Shown piece after piece: positions 7,428 through 13,145 of a stretch of DNA of 24,960 nt. The stretch lies in IMG/VR virus record IMGVR_UViG_3300037847_005195, positions 455-25,414 of that record; one strand, 5' to 3'. Source of the DNA: a virus. The stretch's first letter is position 1; each line of letters opens with the position of its first letter. Below the pieces are notes generated by a model. It did not search any database. It was not told the origin of the DNA and worked only from the letters and a program-made list of their open reading frames with translations. The position numbers were made by a program, and so were the translations under genes.

Positions 7428-8072
7428 CTAGAAAGGGCAGTCGGCCAAAGGATCTGTTGATTGAGCAGCGGCTTTCTCGTTTTCAGTAGGCTCTCGGCTG
7501 GCTTTCGCTTCCTCAAGGTTGCCTTTGTTGGCGACAATAAATGCCTCAACCTGTTCCTCCAACGCCTTAAAAAGAGGCTCGGTATCCCAAACCTTTTTTG
7601 ACCCGACAATAACTGGGTCAATCTTGGGCTGCTTGTCCCTAGTCAATGCTTCGGCAACTGGCTTGCGTCCACCCTGGTAGGGCATGATAAAAAGCTTATC
7701 GTAATCTGAATCTTCCGGTTTGAACTTCCATATCTTCAGCTCAAGCATGCTGTTAATGTCAAAGTTCATAACCCTTTTAGCAAGGTAAGCATACTCAGCC
7801 ACGGGCCAGTCGCTGTTCTGCTTGTGCGTGGGCACTTGCAAAACGTCAACGCCTGCACTGTTCTGCAACCCTATGCAAAGCTGCTGCCCATACGGGCTAT
7901 CGTCCATGTACAGGCTCTCAATGTGACCCGCAAGCGTAGGCACTTGCAACTGCCACTTGAACCCGCCAGGGATCATGGGGTGCTCGTACCGGACGGCCCC
8001 CGCTGTGTTTTCGTCAACCTTGCAGCAAAACTGCCCAAGGTTTTTGTTTGTTTTCCAATATCGTGTTTCCAT
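7428..8072 (-). CDS. probable single-stranded DNA-binding protein
   Basis: A 214-residue protein ending in an acidic tail with terminal DPLADCPF, the type of C-terminal tip (acidic residues ending in Pro-Phe) through which SSB proteins recruit partners. The body (residues ~15-140) is beta-rich (FKWQLQVPTLAGHIESLYMD ... MLELKIWKFKP), compatible with an OB fold, followed by a charged, low-complexity linker. I chose ATG at 8072 (METRYWK) because a -10 box lies at 8101-8106, so an upstream TTG start at 8102 would be untranscribed from that promoter. Two promoters precede it, consistent with a protein needed in quantity. Family assignment rests on the tail and size and is not certain. Confidence 0.6.
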   Translation of the reverse strand: METRYWKTNKNLGQFCCKVDENTAGAVRYEHPMIPGGFKWQLQVPTLAGHIESLYMDDSPYGQQLCIGLQNSAGVDVLQVPTHKQNSDWPVAEYAYLAKRVMNFDINSMLELKIWKFKPEDSDYDKLFIMPYQGGRKPVAEALTRDKQPKIDPVIVGSKKVWDTEPLFKALEEQVEAFIVANKGNLEEAKASREPTENEKAAAQSTDPLADCPF

Positions 8073-8100
8073 ATTTATTAATTTTAGATTTATGAGAGAC

Positions 8101-8129
8101 AAAATATACTAATGATAGCGTATTGTCAA
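8101..8129 (-). promoter_or_regulatory. sigma-70-type promoter for the SSB-like gene
   Basis: On the minus strand a perfect -35 TTGACA (8124-8129) is followed after 17 bases by TATTTT (8101-8106). Transcription would begin near 8094, giving a leader of about 20 bases before the ATG at 8072. No Shine-Dalgarno sequence is visible in that leader, which is AT-rich. Confidence 0.7.
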
Positions 8130-8173
8130 CAACTCTTTTTATAATTTAACAACTAAGGCAAAGCCAATTAATC

Positions 8174-8201
8174 ATAATTGTAGTTAACTATAATTGTAGT
8201 T
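8174..8201. repeat. direct repeat of ATAATTGTAGTT between two promoters
   Basis: ATAATTGTAGTT occurs at 8174-8185 and again at 8190-8201, a 16-bp period, inside an AT-rich 90-bp stretch between the -10 of the upstream promoter (8222) and the -35 of the downstream one (8129). Flanking AATTAAT/TTAATTAA adds dyad symmetry. It could be a binding site for a phage regulator; no binding protein is known. Confidence 0.5.
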
Positions 8202-8221
8202 TAATTAAGGCCGACCAGGCC

Positions 8222-8250
8222 ATTATAACCTAATCTCGAATAGCTGTCAA
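8222..8250 (-). promoter_or_regulatory. consensus sigma-70 promoter, leftward
   Basis: A perfect -35 TTGACA (8245-8250), a 17-base spacer and a perfect -10 TATAAT (8222-8227) lie on the minus strand. The TGA stop of the preceding 54-residue gene is embedded in the -35 box. It would start RNA near 8215 and transcribe the SSB-like gene and the replication block after a ~140-base leader carrying the ATAATTGTAGTT repeats. Confidence 0.85.
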
Positions 8251-8411
8251 GAATAGAATCCATAATCTTCTAAGGCATCTTCGATCTCCTCCATGTCATC
8301 GCACTCTGGCGGGTCCAAATCGGACCCATCCAAAAGATTCTCAATTTTTTTCATAAGCACAGGGTCTCGTGGCCTTGAAATTTCCCGAATATCTGAAGCT
8401 AGTAAATCCAT
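8247..8411 (-). CDS. hypothetical protein (54 aa, acidic)
   Basis: Short ORF with ATG at 8411, overlapping the end of the upstream gene by 13 bp in the same way as its neighbours. The product begins MDLLASDIREISRPRDP and ends ALEDYGFYS, with a highly acidic centre (PPECDDMEEIEDALED). No family recognised. Its stop codon lies inside the -35 box of the promoter at 8222-8250. Coupling and composition support it as real despite its small size. Confidence 0.6.
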   Translation of the reverse strand: MDLLASDIREISRPRDPVLMKKIENLLDGSDLDPPECDDMEEIEDALEDYGFYS

Positions 8412-8593
8412 TTTATCGTTTCTCCGTAAACAAAATCACTATCCTGGTTTAATTCATCCAGCTCCTCGTCGCTTGCTGGCTTGCCGTCAATCTCTGCGTA
8501 GCTAATGTAAGCATCGCAGAAATCTGGATAATCAGAGGGGTCAATCCCCTCGACTTCCACAGATTCAATCTTCGCGTTTTCAGGTATTGGCAT
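8399..8593 (-). CDS. hypothetical phage protein (64 aa)
   Basis: Small acidic protein with the pattern GIDPSDYPDFCDAYISYAE followed by DGKPASDEELDELN. This resembles a widespread family of small uncharacterised phage proteins with a DPSDYPDFCDAYI-type core; function unknown. It overlaps the genes on both sides by 13-14 bp. Confidence 0.75.
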   Translation of the reverse strand: MPIPENAKIESVEVEGIDPSDYPDFCDAYISYAEIDGKPASDEELDELNQDSDFVYGETIKWIY

Positions 8594-8798
8594 TTAAAAA
8601 CCTTTCTATCGTGCAGAGGTCGCCCTCGTTGAGAATAGCCTGTATGCACTGGTCGTTTCCGTCCAGCCACACTCCGGTGAGAATGACGTCTCCTTCGTCT
8701 CGGTGATACTGTACCGTTAGGTTGTAAATCTTTTGAGGGACCCCCAAAAGAATTTCAATATCGGTTTCTTTTTCTATATCCATTTTTTCTATATCCAT
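8580..8798 (-). CDS. hypothetical protein (72 aa) with duplicated start
   Basis: No recognised family; a beta-rich small domain (IYNLTVQYHRDEGDVILTGV ... TIERFL). The gene starts with two tandem copies of the 15-mer ATGGATATAGAAAAA, so the protein starts MDIEKMDIEK and two in-frame ATG starts (8798 and 8783) have identical downstream contexts. The first ATG overlaps the stop of the membrane-peptide gene as TAATG, which favours 8798. Confidence 0.65.
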   Translation of the reverse strand: MDIEKMDIEKETDIEILLGVPQKIYNLTVQYHRDEGDVILTGVWLDGNDQCIQAILNEGDLCTIERFLNANT

Positions 8799-8890
8799 TA
8801 TCCAATTTGGTTAATTAAAATTGCAATTGTAATTCCCAGCAGCCCCGCTATCAGCAGGACCGCCGTTATCATTTCGAGGAACCTATCCAT
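8798..8890 (-). CDS. 30-residue single-pass membrane peptide (possible holin/lysis component)
   Basis: The ORF begins at ATG 8890, overlapping the end of the upstream gene by 8 bp, and ends in a TAATG overlap with the next gene. The product has a short charged head (MDRFLEM) and one continuous hydrophobic segment (ITAVLLIAGLLGITIAILIN, about residues 8-27). Its position two genes after a lysozyme-type protein suggests a small holin-like or lysis-accessory peptide, but a single helix this short could also be an unrelated membrane peptide. Confidence 0.6.
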   Translation of the reverse strand: MDRFLEMITAVLLIAGLLGITIAILINQIG

Positions 8891-9218
8891 GAGTGGGTCC
8901 ACTCCCTTCTTTTGGCTCATAGATGGCCCTGAGATCGTCGAAAAACGTCCCGATGGTTGTCCTGGCCTCCATTGTGCGGTGCAGCCTTTCGTTGTCATCT
9001 TCGCGGTCTTCGACCTGAGAGCGACCAGCATCTTTACCCTTCTCGAAGCTTTCCTTCAAATCGAAGGGGAGCTGCTCGTTTCGTATCCGTCTAAGGTCCC
9101 TCTGGACTACCGACAAAATCATGTCGGTCGAATTGCCCCCGTCATTGAGGGCGATATCCTGCCTAGCGTCTTTTATGTCCCTGGCAAGTTGAGACAATGC
9201 TATTTCAGTTTGTGTCAT
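8883..9218 (-). CDS. hypothetical helical protein next to endolysin (111 aa)
   Basis: Highly charged and mostly helical: ALSQLARDIKDARQDIAL at the start, then RDLRRIRNEQLPFDLKESFE, and a Glu/Arg-rich stretch (VEDREDDNERLHRTMEARTT) with coiled-coil character. There is no signal peptide, lipobox or membrane segment, so it is not a classical Rz/Rz1 spanin. It sits between the lysozyme-like gene (39-bp gap) and the 30-residue membrane peptide (8-bp overlap); a lysis-related role is only positional inference. Confidence 0.6.
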   Translation of the reverse strand: MTQTEIALSQLARDIKDARQDIALNDGGNSTDMILSVVQRDLRRIRNEQLPFDLKESFEKGKDAGRSQVEDREDDNERLHRTMEARTTIGTFFDDLRAIYEPKEGSGPTHG

Positions 9219-9257
9219 ATATTTTTTGAATTATGCCTCTACCTTAACCAGTAAAAG

Positions 9258-9614
9258 CTAGTTGTCAAACTCTTTCTTAACTTTCTCCCAGTAGGGCAAA
9301 GTTGAATCCTTGTAGGCTCCTCGCGGGCCTCCGTTGTGGGTTCTCGCAATGAACTCTTCGCGAGACATGCCCTTAGGCCGCCTGGAATTGCCGCAATAGC
9401 GTTCCACGTAAGCAGCGAATATCTCCACCGCCTTGAAGGGGTCGAACGCATCCTCGTGCGTCCAGTTTTCCCCAGACCACTCAGCCGCATCCTGCACATA
9501 GGCAGAATGCAACTGGAGAATTCCAAAGGCTAGGCCGTTGTCTCCGACCGCCCCAGGATTTCCTTCTGACTCGACCGCAATCAATGCGGTTAACAATAAT
9601 ATCCAATCAATCAT
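9258..9614 (-). CDS. endolysin: lysozyme-like / lytic transglycosylase (SLT fold)
   Basis: A 118-residue compact muramidase-fold protein. ALIAVESEGNPGAVGDNGLA followed by FGILQLH is the catalytic-Glu motif of SLT/goose-type enzymes (Glu in AVESEG, then the G-x-x-Q-L strand); it is followed by AVEIFAAYVERYC, and HNGGPRGAY provides the second conserved block. Such enzymes cut the MurNAc-GlcNAc bond of peptidoglycan. The N-terminus (MIDWILLLTALIAV) is hydrophobic but coincides with the first helix of the fold, so it need not be a signal anchor. It heads a three-gene group with a helical protein and a membrane peptide, so host lysis is the likely role. Confidence 0.85.
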   Translation of the reverse strand: MIDWILLLTALIAVESEGNPGAVGDNGLAFGILQLHSAYVQDAAEWSGENWTHEDAFDPFKAVEIFAAYVERYCGNSRRPKGMSREEFIARTHNGGPRGAYKDSTLPYWEKVKKEFDN

Positions 9615-9645
9615 TTTTTATTAGTTCGTTAGTGGTTACACCCCG

Positions 9646-9679
9646 AAACCCCGCACTTCTGAGGTGCAGGGCAGGGTTT
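9646..9679 (-). terminator. imperfect hairpin between the 81-aa gene and endolysin
   Basis: On the minus strand AAACC pairs with GGTTT outside and GCAC with GTGC inside, closing a loop of CTCAGAA. It lies in the 83-base gap before the endolysin gene. There is no strong U-tract, so it may be an attenuator or mRNA-stabilising stem that lowers endolysin expression relative to the genes upstream. Confidence 0.45.
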
Positions 9680-9697
9680 GGTTTTATCTGTTATCAA

Positions 9698-9943
9698 TCA
9701 TTTGTCTCCTTTCGGTTCAAATTTGAGGGAGTGTATTGCGGGAGACCCGTAATAGGTCCCTATCTCTGCGGTGACTTCACGGCCCTCCGAGCTGCTGCTG
9801 AGGGCGTAAGCATGCATGCTGTCTGGTAACGTTCTACATGTCCAGCCGTCAATTTTCATTATCCACCTGGGATTCCCGTGCCTTGAGCTTGGGAGCCTTT
9901 TCAGGTTGGTTATCTTGCCCTTGTGTCTTGTTATATTTTTCAT
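9698..9943 (-). CDS. hypothetical protein (81 aa, basic N-terminus)
   Basis: No recognised family. The first 25 residues are strongly basic (KNITRHKGKITNLKRLPSSR), followed by a beta-rich part with WIMKIDGWTCRTLPD and the end EIGTYYGSPAIHSLKFE. The start overlaps the upstream gene by 4 bp (ATGA). An AAAGGAG just before its stop is followed by ATGATTGAT, but that frame closes after five codons. Confidence 0.65.
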   Translation of the reverse strand: MKNITRHKGKITNLKRLPSSRHGNPRWIMKIDGWTCRTLPDSMHAYALSSSSEGREVTAEIGTYYGSPAIHSLKFEPKGDK

Positions 9944-10380
9944 TCTGCTGCTTCTCTAACTTCGTTGGTTATGGTTTCTGGATCTTCGTAAACCGAGCGG
10001 TACGCCCGAAAGAATTTATCCGTTGCTTTGTGATGGGCGTAGTATCCCGTGATCTCTCCGCTGAGCCTCTCTGACATTGAGAAGAACTCAACGCCGTTGA
10101 GAGTGTGCCAGCATCGAGGCGGCAAGACATTGAGCTGTTCGTCAAATTCGTCCTGGCTGGACAGCTCCCAGTCTTTGCAATATTTCGCTCGTTGTGCTGC
10201 AACTACCTGGTTTGTCGCGTCATTCAGTTCAAAGATTTGAGTTCCTAGGTATTTTTCTTTAAGTTCAGGAACCGTTTTCCCTGAATACCGGCAGACAAGC
10301 TGCCCGCCCTCGTTTTTGAGAAGGGTCGCTATGCCAGTCGTGTGCGGCCGGTAAAGAACCAATTCTATTTCAGTTGTCAT
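9940..10380 (-). CDS. hypothetical protein (146 aa)
   Basis: Start chosen at ATG 10380 (MTTEIELVLYRPH), which lies in the short gap after the upstream gene; a longer frame would run through that gene. Features: a beta N-terminus (TTEIELVLYRPHTTGIATLL), a central helical part with CKDWELSSQDEFDEQLNVLP, and a C-terminal part WHTLNGVEFFSMSERLSG followed by Tyr/Phe-rich helices. No domain recognised. It is coupled to the downstream gene by an ATGA overlap. Confidence 0.65.
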   Translation of the reverse strand: MTTEIELVLYRPHTTGIATLLKNEGGQLVCRYSGKTVPELKEKYLGTQIFELNDATNQVVAAQRAKYCKDWELSSQDEFDEQLNVLPPRCWHTLNGVEFFSMSERLSGEITGYYAHHKATDKFFRAYRSVYEDPETITNEVREAAE

Positions 10381-10400
10381 ATTGTCGTTAGGGTTAAGGG

Positions 10401-10694
10401 TTAATCCATTAATGGCGAAACGGGACCTCCTTCGGGGAAGAGCATTATCAGACCAATGTCTGAACACTCTCCGTAGTATCCCGAAACTTCACACTTTCTC
10501 CAGGCGGTGCATTCAGTTAGCTCAGCCCAGTGGGCAGAGGCAGCTCCCTGCCTTTTCGCACTAGCAAAAGCCTCATTTTCGAAGGCTAGAATTTCCTCGG
10601 ACTCCGTAGTGCTGAGTCCCGTAGCATCACCGTTTATCAGATAGGGCAGAAAGTCTCGCCCTATGGTGTATTCGAATAGATCAGTTTTTCTCAT
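10401..10694 (-). CDS. hypothetical protein (97 aa)
   Basis: The N-terminus (FEYTIGRDFLPYLINGDATG, then LSTTESEEI) and the C-terminal CEVSGYYGECSDI segment resemble small uncharacterised proteins common on plasmids and phages, where a DFLPYLINGD-like helix is followed by a C-x(6)-C strand. Role unknown. An unusual TTGACA-containing element lies 20-50 bp upstream. There is no Shine-Dalgarno sequence before the ATG. Confidence 0.7.
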   Translation of the reverse strand: MRKTDLFEYTIGRDFLPYLINGDATGLSTTESEEILAFENEAFASAKRQGAASAHWAELTECTAWRKCEVSGYYGECSDIGLIMLFPEGGPVSPLMD

Positions 10695-10714
10695 ATATTT
10701 GTCGTTGTTATTTG

Positions 10715-10743
10715 GTTCAATCAGAGTTTTCTCTAAATGTCAA
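10715..10743 (-). promoter_or_regulatory. TTGACA-N16-ATTGAAC element (weak promoter candidate)
   Basis: A perfect -35-like TTGACA (10738-10743) is followed by 16 bases and ATTGAAC, directly upstream of the gene starting at 10694. The same arrangement occurs at 11441-11469 and 12431-12460. No TATAAT-like -10 is present, so host sigma-70 would use it weakly unless helped. Confidence 0.35.
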
Positions 10744-10760
10744 TAGCTATTTTTGCAAAC

Positions 10761-10970
10761 TCAATAATACGTTTTAATTCTTTCTACGAAAAGCTTCGGA
10801 TCAGGGTCTCCCACTTCCTCCGTAATTCTCCTATAGACGGTTTTAACCGCTTGATCCCTAGTAAATCCTCCCGAGTATATCTTGTGGGATTCGCACCTAG
10901 CGGTAAACATTATCACTTTTTGCAAGGGGCAAGGCTCCTTGTCGCGTTCCACCGTTACATAATAAGTCAT
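10761..10970 (-). CDS. hypothetical protein (69 aa)
   Basis: Small basic protein (MTYYVTVERDKEPCPLQKVI, later TRDQAVKTVYRRITEEVG) of unknown function, with a beta start and a helical second half. ATG at 10970 is preceded by AACGAAAGGATAAAGCA, a Shine-Dalgarno-type leader shared with several other small genes in this unit. Confidence 0.65.
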   Translation of the reverse strand: MTYYVTVERDKEPCPLQKVIMFTARCESHKIYSGGFTRDQAVKTVYRRITEEVGDPDPKLFVERIKTYY

Positions 10971-10994
10971 TGCTTTATCCTTTCGTTTTTCTAG

Positions 10995-11216
10995 TTAATT
11001 CAAAAAAGTTCGCCGGTCTGCAAGTGGCTTAAATATCTGGACCGCTTCTTCGACGGAGAAAAACGCTCCCAACGCACCTTGTTCGGGATTCCGCTCATCA
11101 GTGACTTTGAACTTCGTGACCCCAGAGGGGGTCTTAAACTCCTCGATAATAAAAGTGGGGAGAGTTCGCTTGCGACCGAACTGCCCTCCGGTTTTCGTGT
11201 AATTTATTTCCTGCAT
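10995..11216 (-). CDS. hypothetical protein (73 aa)
   Basis: Basic N-terminus (YTKTGGQFGRKRTLPTF), then strands IIEEFKTPSGVTKFKVTD and a helix SVEEAVQIFKPLADRR. It resembles small single-domain proteins of plasmid and phage accessory regions, but no named family is recognised. Gaps to neighbours are about 20 bp and contain no recognisable promoter. Confidence 0.6.
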   Translation of the reverse strand: MQEINYTKTGGQFGRKRTLPTFIIEEFKTPSGVTKFKVTDERNPEQGALGAFFSVEEAVQIFKPLADRRTFLN

Positions 11217-11236
11217 AATACTGTTATAGATTTGAA

Positions 11237-11431
11237 TTATCGCTCAACACTTTCGGCTTCTTCGACCCATTGGGCGAGTGTCAACTGATTGAGATATGCA
11301 ACCCAAACCGTCGAATTGTCAATGCTGTAACCGCTTTGGGCGTCAACGAAGTGAAAGCATCCGGCTCCCCGTCGACCTTCGACCTTTAGGCCGGTGTGTT
11401 TGATTGCTGAATTGATCGTTGACTTTTTCAT
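11237..11431 (-). CDS. hypothetical protein (64 aa)
   Basis: Begins MKKSTINSAIKHTGLKVEGR and contains GAGCFHFVDAQSGYSIDNST followed by VWVAYLNQLTLAQWVEEAE. This pattern is familiar from small uncharacterised accessory proteins of phages and plasmids; function unknown. It is preceded by a TTGACA-N16-ATTGGAC element (11441-11469) and then by a hammerhead ribozyme. Confidence 0.7.
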   Translation of the reverse strand: MKKSTINSAIKHTGLKVEGRRGAGCFHFVDAQSGYSIDNSTVWVAYLNQLTLAQWVEEAESVER

Positions 11432-11440
11432 AGAATGCTA

Positions 11441-11469
11441 GTCCAATCAGAAAAATTTAAGTTTGTCAA
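11441..11469 (-). promoter_or_regulatory. TTGACA-N16-ATTGGAC element (weak promoter candidate)
   Basis: TTGACA (11464-11469), 16 bases, then ATTGGACTAG, ending ten bases before the ATG at 11431. It is placed between a hammerhead ribozyme and the next gene, so it could restart transcription after RNA cleavage. It lacks a good -10 box. Confidence 0.35.
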
Positions 11470-11489
11470 TAGTTATCTTAAATTAATTT

Positions 11490-11548
11490 GGTTTGTCTCA
11501 TCAGTTACCAGGTAACCGTCCTGGCAAGACCCCTTACGGGGTTTCAAC
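11490..11548 (-). ncRNA. type II hammerhead ribozyme, copy 1 (overlaps gene 3' end)
   Basis: On the minus strand: GTT, GAAA core, stem III CCCC-GTAA-GGGG (GNRA loop), the GTC cleavage triplet (11530-11528), stem I TTGCCAGG/CCTGGTAA, CTGATGA core (11504-11498), then GAC (11497-11495) to pair with GTT as a three-pair stem II including one G-U. Predicted scission lies between 11528 and 11527. The loop of stem I contains GGTT, which can pair with AACC at 11493-11490. The upstream gene's last codons run into the ribozyme and its TAA stop lies within the GTAA loop. Confidence 0.85.
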
Positions 11549-12400
11549 TATGTCAATAAGCTTTGGCCGCTTATAGAAAGCGAACTTACTATCATCAGGG
11601 GCGGGACTAAAGGTGGCCCTTATCTCAATCCGGTCGCCCCTTTCGGCGGCAGCCCCAGAGGGGACCGTGCCCCAGCATTTACGACCGTCATCGAGCTGAA
11701 TAAGGCATTTCAACGACCTGCCCCAGTCGCTTTCGACGCTTTTAAGGCTCAATATTTTGCCCTCGATTTCGTAGCGACCGCTCTCCCAATCCGGTGCATT
11801 TTTCCGCATTGCTTCATCCGCTTCTTTTCGAGCCTTAATCTTGGCCTCTTTCTCGGGAGACTCCTCAACTATTTTGCGAACGAAAGCGATCTGCTTCCGG
11901 CTCAAGCTGAAATACCTAGACAGTTTGCGAAGCATGTCTTCCGCGATCCCCCGCTCCCAACTTCCAACTGCTTCGTTATTGCAGGCAGCCTCCAGGAAAC
12001 TGATAACCGGCTTCCACCTCCAGGACCGCCTCATGGCTTTTCGAAGACCACTGATATAAAGGCGGTTTTCCTTGTGAGCGGCGATTATCTCGCTCGCAGA
12101 CTCGAATTCGAGCCTGTTAACACAGGTGCTGCCTATAACGACATGCTCCCCGCTTGGCTCGTGTTCAAAAACCGCCCCTGCCTTGAGGGCAGCCCCGCAA
12201 TGGGTGCAGTGATCAATGCTATATCCTTCCGATTGAACGGCCCGCTGCAGATATGGAGGCAGTGGGTCAATAGGGTCCCCGCCCCCGCCATCTTCGTCAT
12301 CGCTGGCATAAATAACGCGATGATCGAAAGCCTCGATAAAATTATAAGCCTGGGGATCGAACCCCCCGCTTAGTCGATGCTTTGAAATTTTTAAATCCAT
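11534..12400 (-). CDS. hypothetical zinc-finger protein (288 aa)
   Basis: N-terminal third: an acidic, Gly-rich stretch, then a C4-like zinc motif, HCTHCGAALK near residue 65 and a second arm VVIGSTCVNRL near residue 92, an arrangement found in uncharacterised actinophage and plasmid proteins. The middle (residues ~100-205) is helical with a Lys/Glu-rich stretch (EKEAKIKARKEADEAMRK). The C-terminal ~75 residues look like a small OB-type beta barrel (LIQLDDGRKCWGTVPSG, GDRIEIRATF). Nucleic-acid binding is plausible. ATG at 12400 has an AACGAAAGGA leader. The C-terminal residues VETP and the stop are encoded by hammerhead copy 1. Confidence 0.75.
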   Translation of the reverse strand: MDLKISKHRLSGGFDPQAYNFIEAFDHRVIYASDDEDGGGGDPIDPLPPYLQRAVQSEGYSIDHCTHCGAALKAGAVFEHEPSGEHVVIGSTCVNRLEFESASEIIAAHKENRLYISGLRKAMRRSWRWKPVISFLEAACNNEAVGSWERGIAEDMLRKLSRYFSLSRKQIAFVRKIVEESPEKEAKIKARKEADEAMRKNAPDWESGRYEIEGKILSLKSVESDWGRSLKCLIQLDDGRKCWGTVPSGAAAERGDRIEIRATFSPAPDDSKFAFYKRPKLIDIVETP

Positions 12401-12430
12401 AATTTAGTATCCTTTCGTTATCTTTGACTA

Positions 12431-12460
12431 GTCTAATAAGAGAAAACGGGCAATTGTCAA
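12431..12460 (-). promoter_or_regulatory. TTGACA-N17-ATTAGAC element (weak promoter candidate)
   Basis: TTGACA (12455-12460) overlaps the TGA stop of the upstream gene and is followed after 17 bases by ATTAGACTAG, close to the 11441 element (ATTGGACTAG). It occupies the one gap in this stretch of genes where no hammerhead is found. No convincing -10 hexamer. Confidence 0.35.
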
Positions 12461-12675
12461 GCTTTATTCCCTAGACGAATAATTTCCTTTTCAATTTCCT
12501 CAGCCTGCTTTGCTCTTCTGCGAGCAAATTCTTTTAGGGTCTCCTTTTCAGGATCGAAACTTTCTTCCGGCAAAATTTGCTTTGCAACTTCGCTTTCGTT
12601 TCCGAGAAGGCGGCCTAGCAATGCCAGCTCCCTAATCGTAAATCCAGTCCAGGTTTTTGTTTCGAGAATGTTCAT
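12457..12675 (-). CDS. hypothetical protein (72 aa, charged helical)
   Basis: ATG at 12675 (MNILETKTWTG) has a leader AACGAAAGGAAAAGAA with a Shine-Dalgarno-like AAAGGA. The longer frame beginning at 12714 was rejected because its start is the ATG inside the hammerhead CTGATGA core. The protein has a short ELALLGRLLG segment and a long charged helix (KETLKEFARRRAKQAEEIEK). No family recognised. Confidence 0.7.
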   Translation of the reverse strand: MNILETKTWTGFTIRELALLGRLLGNESEVAKQILPEESFDPEKETLKEFARRRAKQAEEIEKEIIRLGNKA

Positions 12676-12701
12676 TTCTTTTCCTTTCGTTATCGTTAAT
12701 T

Positions 12702-12763
12702 TAGCCTGTCTCATCAGCCACCAGAAGGCTACCCTGGCAGGACCCCCTTGCGGGGGTTTCGAC
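12702..12763 (-). ncRNA. type II hammerhead ribozyme, copy 2
   Basis: Minus strand order: GTC (12763-12761), GAAA, stem III CCCCC-GCAA-GGGGG, cleavage triplet GTC (12743-12741), stem I CTGCCAGGG/TTCTGGTGG with loop TAGCC, CTGATGA core (12717-12711), GAC (12710-12708). Stem II is GAC/GTC. Scission is predicted between 12741 and 12740. The loop TAGCC is complementary to GGCTA at 12706-12702; both sides differ from the other copies in a compensating way. It begins two bases after the stop of the 116-residue gene. Confidence 0.9.
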
Positions 12764-12764
12764 T

Positions 12765-13115
12765 TTAATAATCGAGACCGTGCTCAGCATCGTATCTCTC
12801 ACGAGCGGCCATATGAGGCTCTTCGATTCCGTAAGCGCGAGAACCATAACGTGGTGGAACGCTTATCCAATGCTCAACGTTGATCACTAGCTTCTCGTTA
12901 ACTCGATCGGCAAGTTTCTGAGCTTCTTCCTCGGTATCGTAAGGTTTAAAGTGACCCATGCGAGATCCATCAGACTCTTCACCAATCACGAAGTATTTCT
13001 CTCCGTAAGTGTGACCCTCTGGGTTTCCTGGCTCGGCATTTTCTGGGTTGCTCCAAAGTACAACCACTTGCGGTCGAACAAAAGCGAATTCGATTTTTTG
13101 TTCTGTGCTGGTCAT
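12765..13115 (-). CDS. hypothetical protein (116 aa)
   Basis: The segments KYFVIGEESDGSRMGHFKPY and DTEEEAQKLADRVN, then HWISVPPRYGSRAYG, recall small accessory proteins of plasmids and phages in which a beta hairpin is followed by an EEAQxxADR helix; function unknown. ATG at 13115 is preceded by AACGAAAGGAGACAATACCA, with a good AAAGGAG Shine-Dalgarno sequence. The gene is flanked by a hammerhead ribozyme on each side. Confidence 0.7.
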   Translation of the reverse strand: MTSTEQKIEFAFVRPQVVVLWSNPENAEPGNPEGHTYGEKYFVIGEESDGSRMGHFKPYDTEEEAQKLADRVNEKLVINVEHWISVPPRYGSRAYGIEEPHMAARERYDAEHGLDY

Positions 13116-13145
13116 TGGTATTGTCTCCTTTCGTTGTCGTTAATT

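Noticed and set aside
9239-9526. Alternative 95-aa minus-strand ORF over the endolysin
   Set aside because: It is an out-of-frame shadow of the clearly conserved lysozyme-fold gene.
11094-11100. CTGATGA on the minus strand as a further hammerhead
   Set aside because: It is within a coding gene and has no GAAA-hairpin-GTC partner; the same holds for matches near 13965, 4266 and, on the + strand, 24825.
12676-12714. Longer gene starts beginning MRQAKLT at 12714 and near 14158
   Set aside because: These ATGs belong to the ribozyme core CTGATGAGAC; the downstream ATGs have AAAGGA-type leaders at constant distance.
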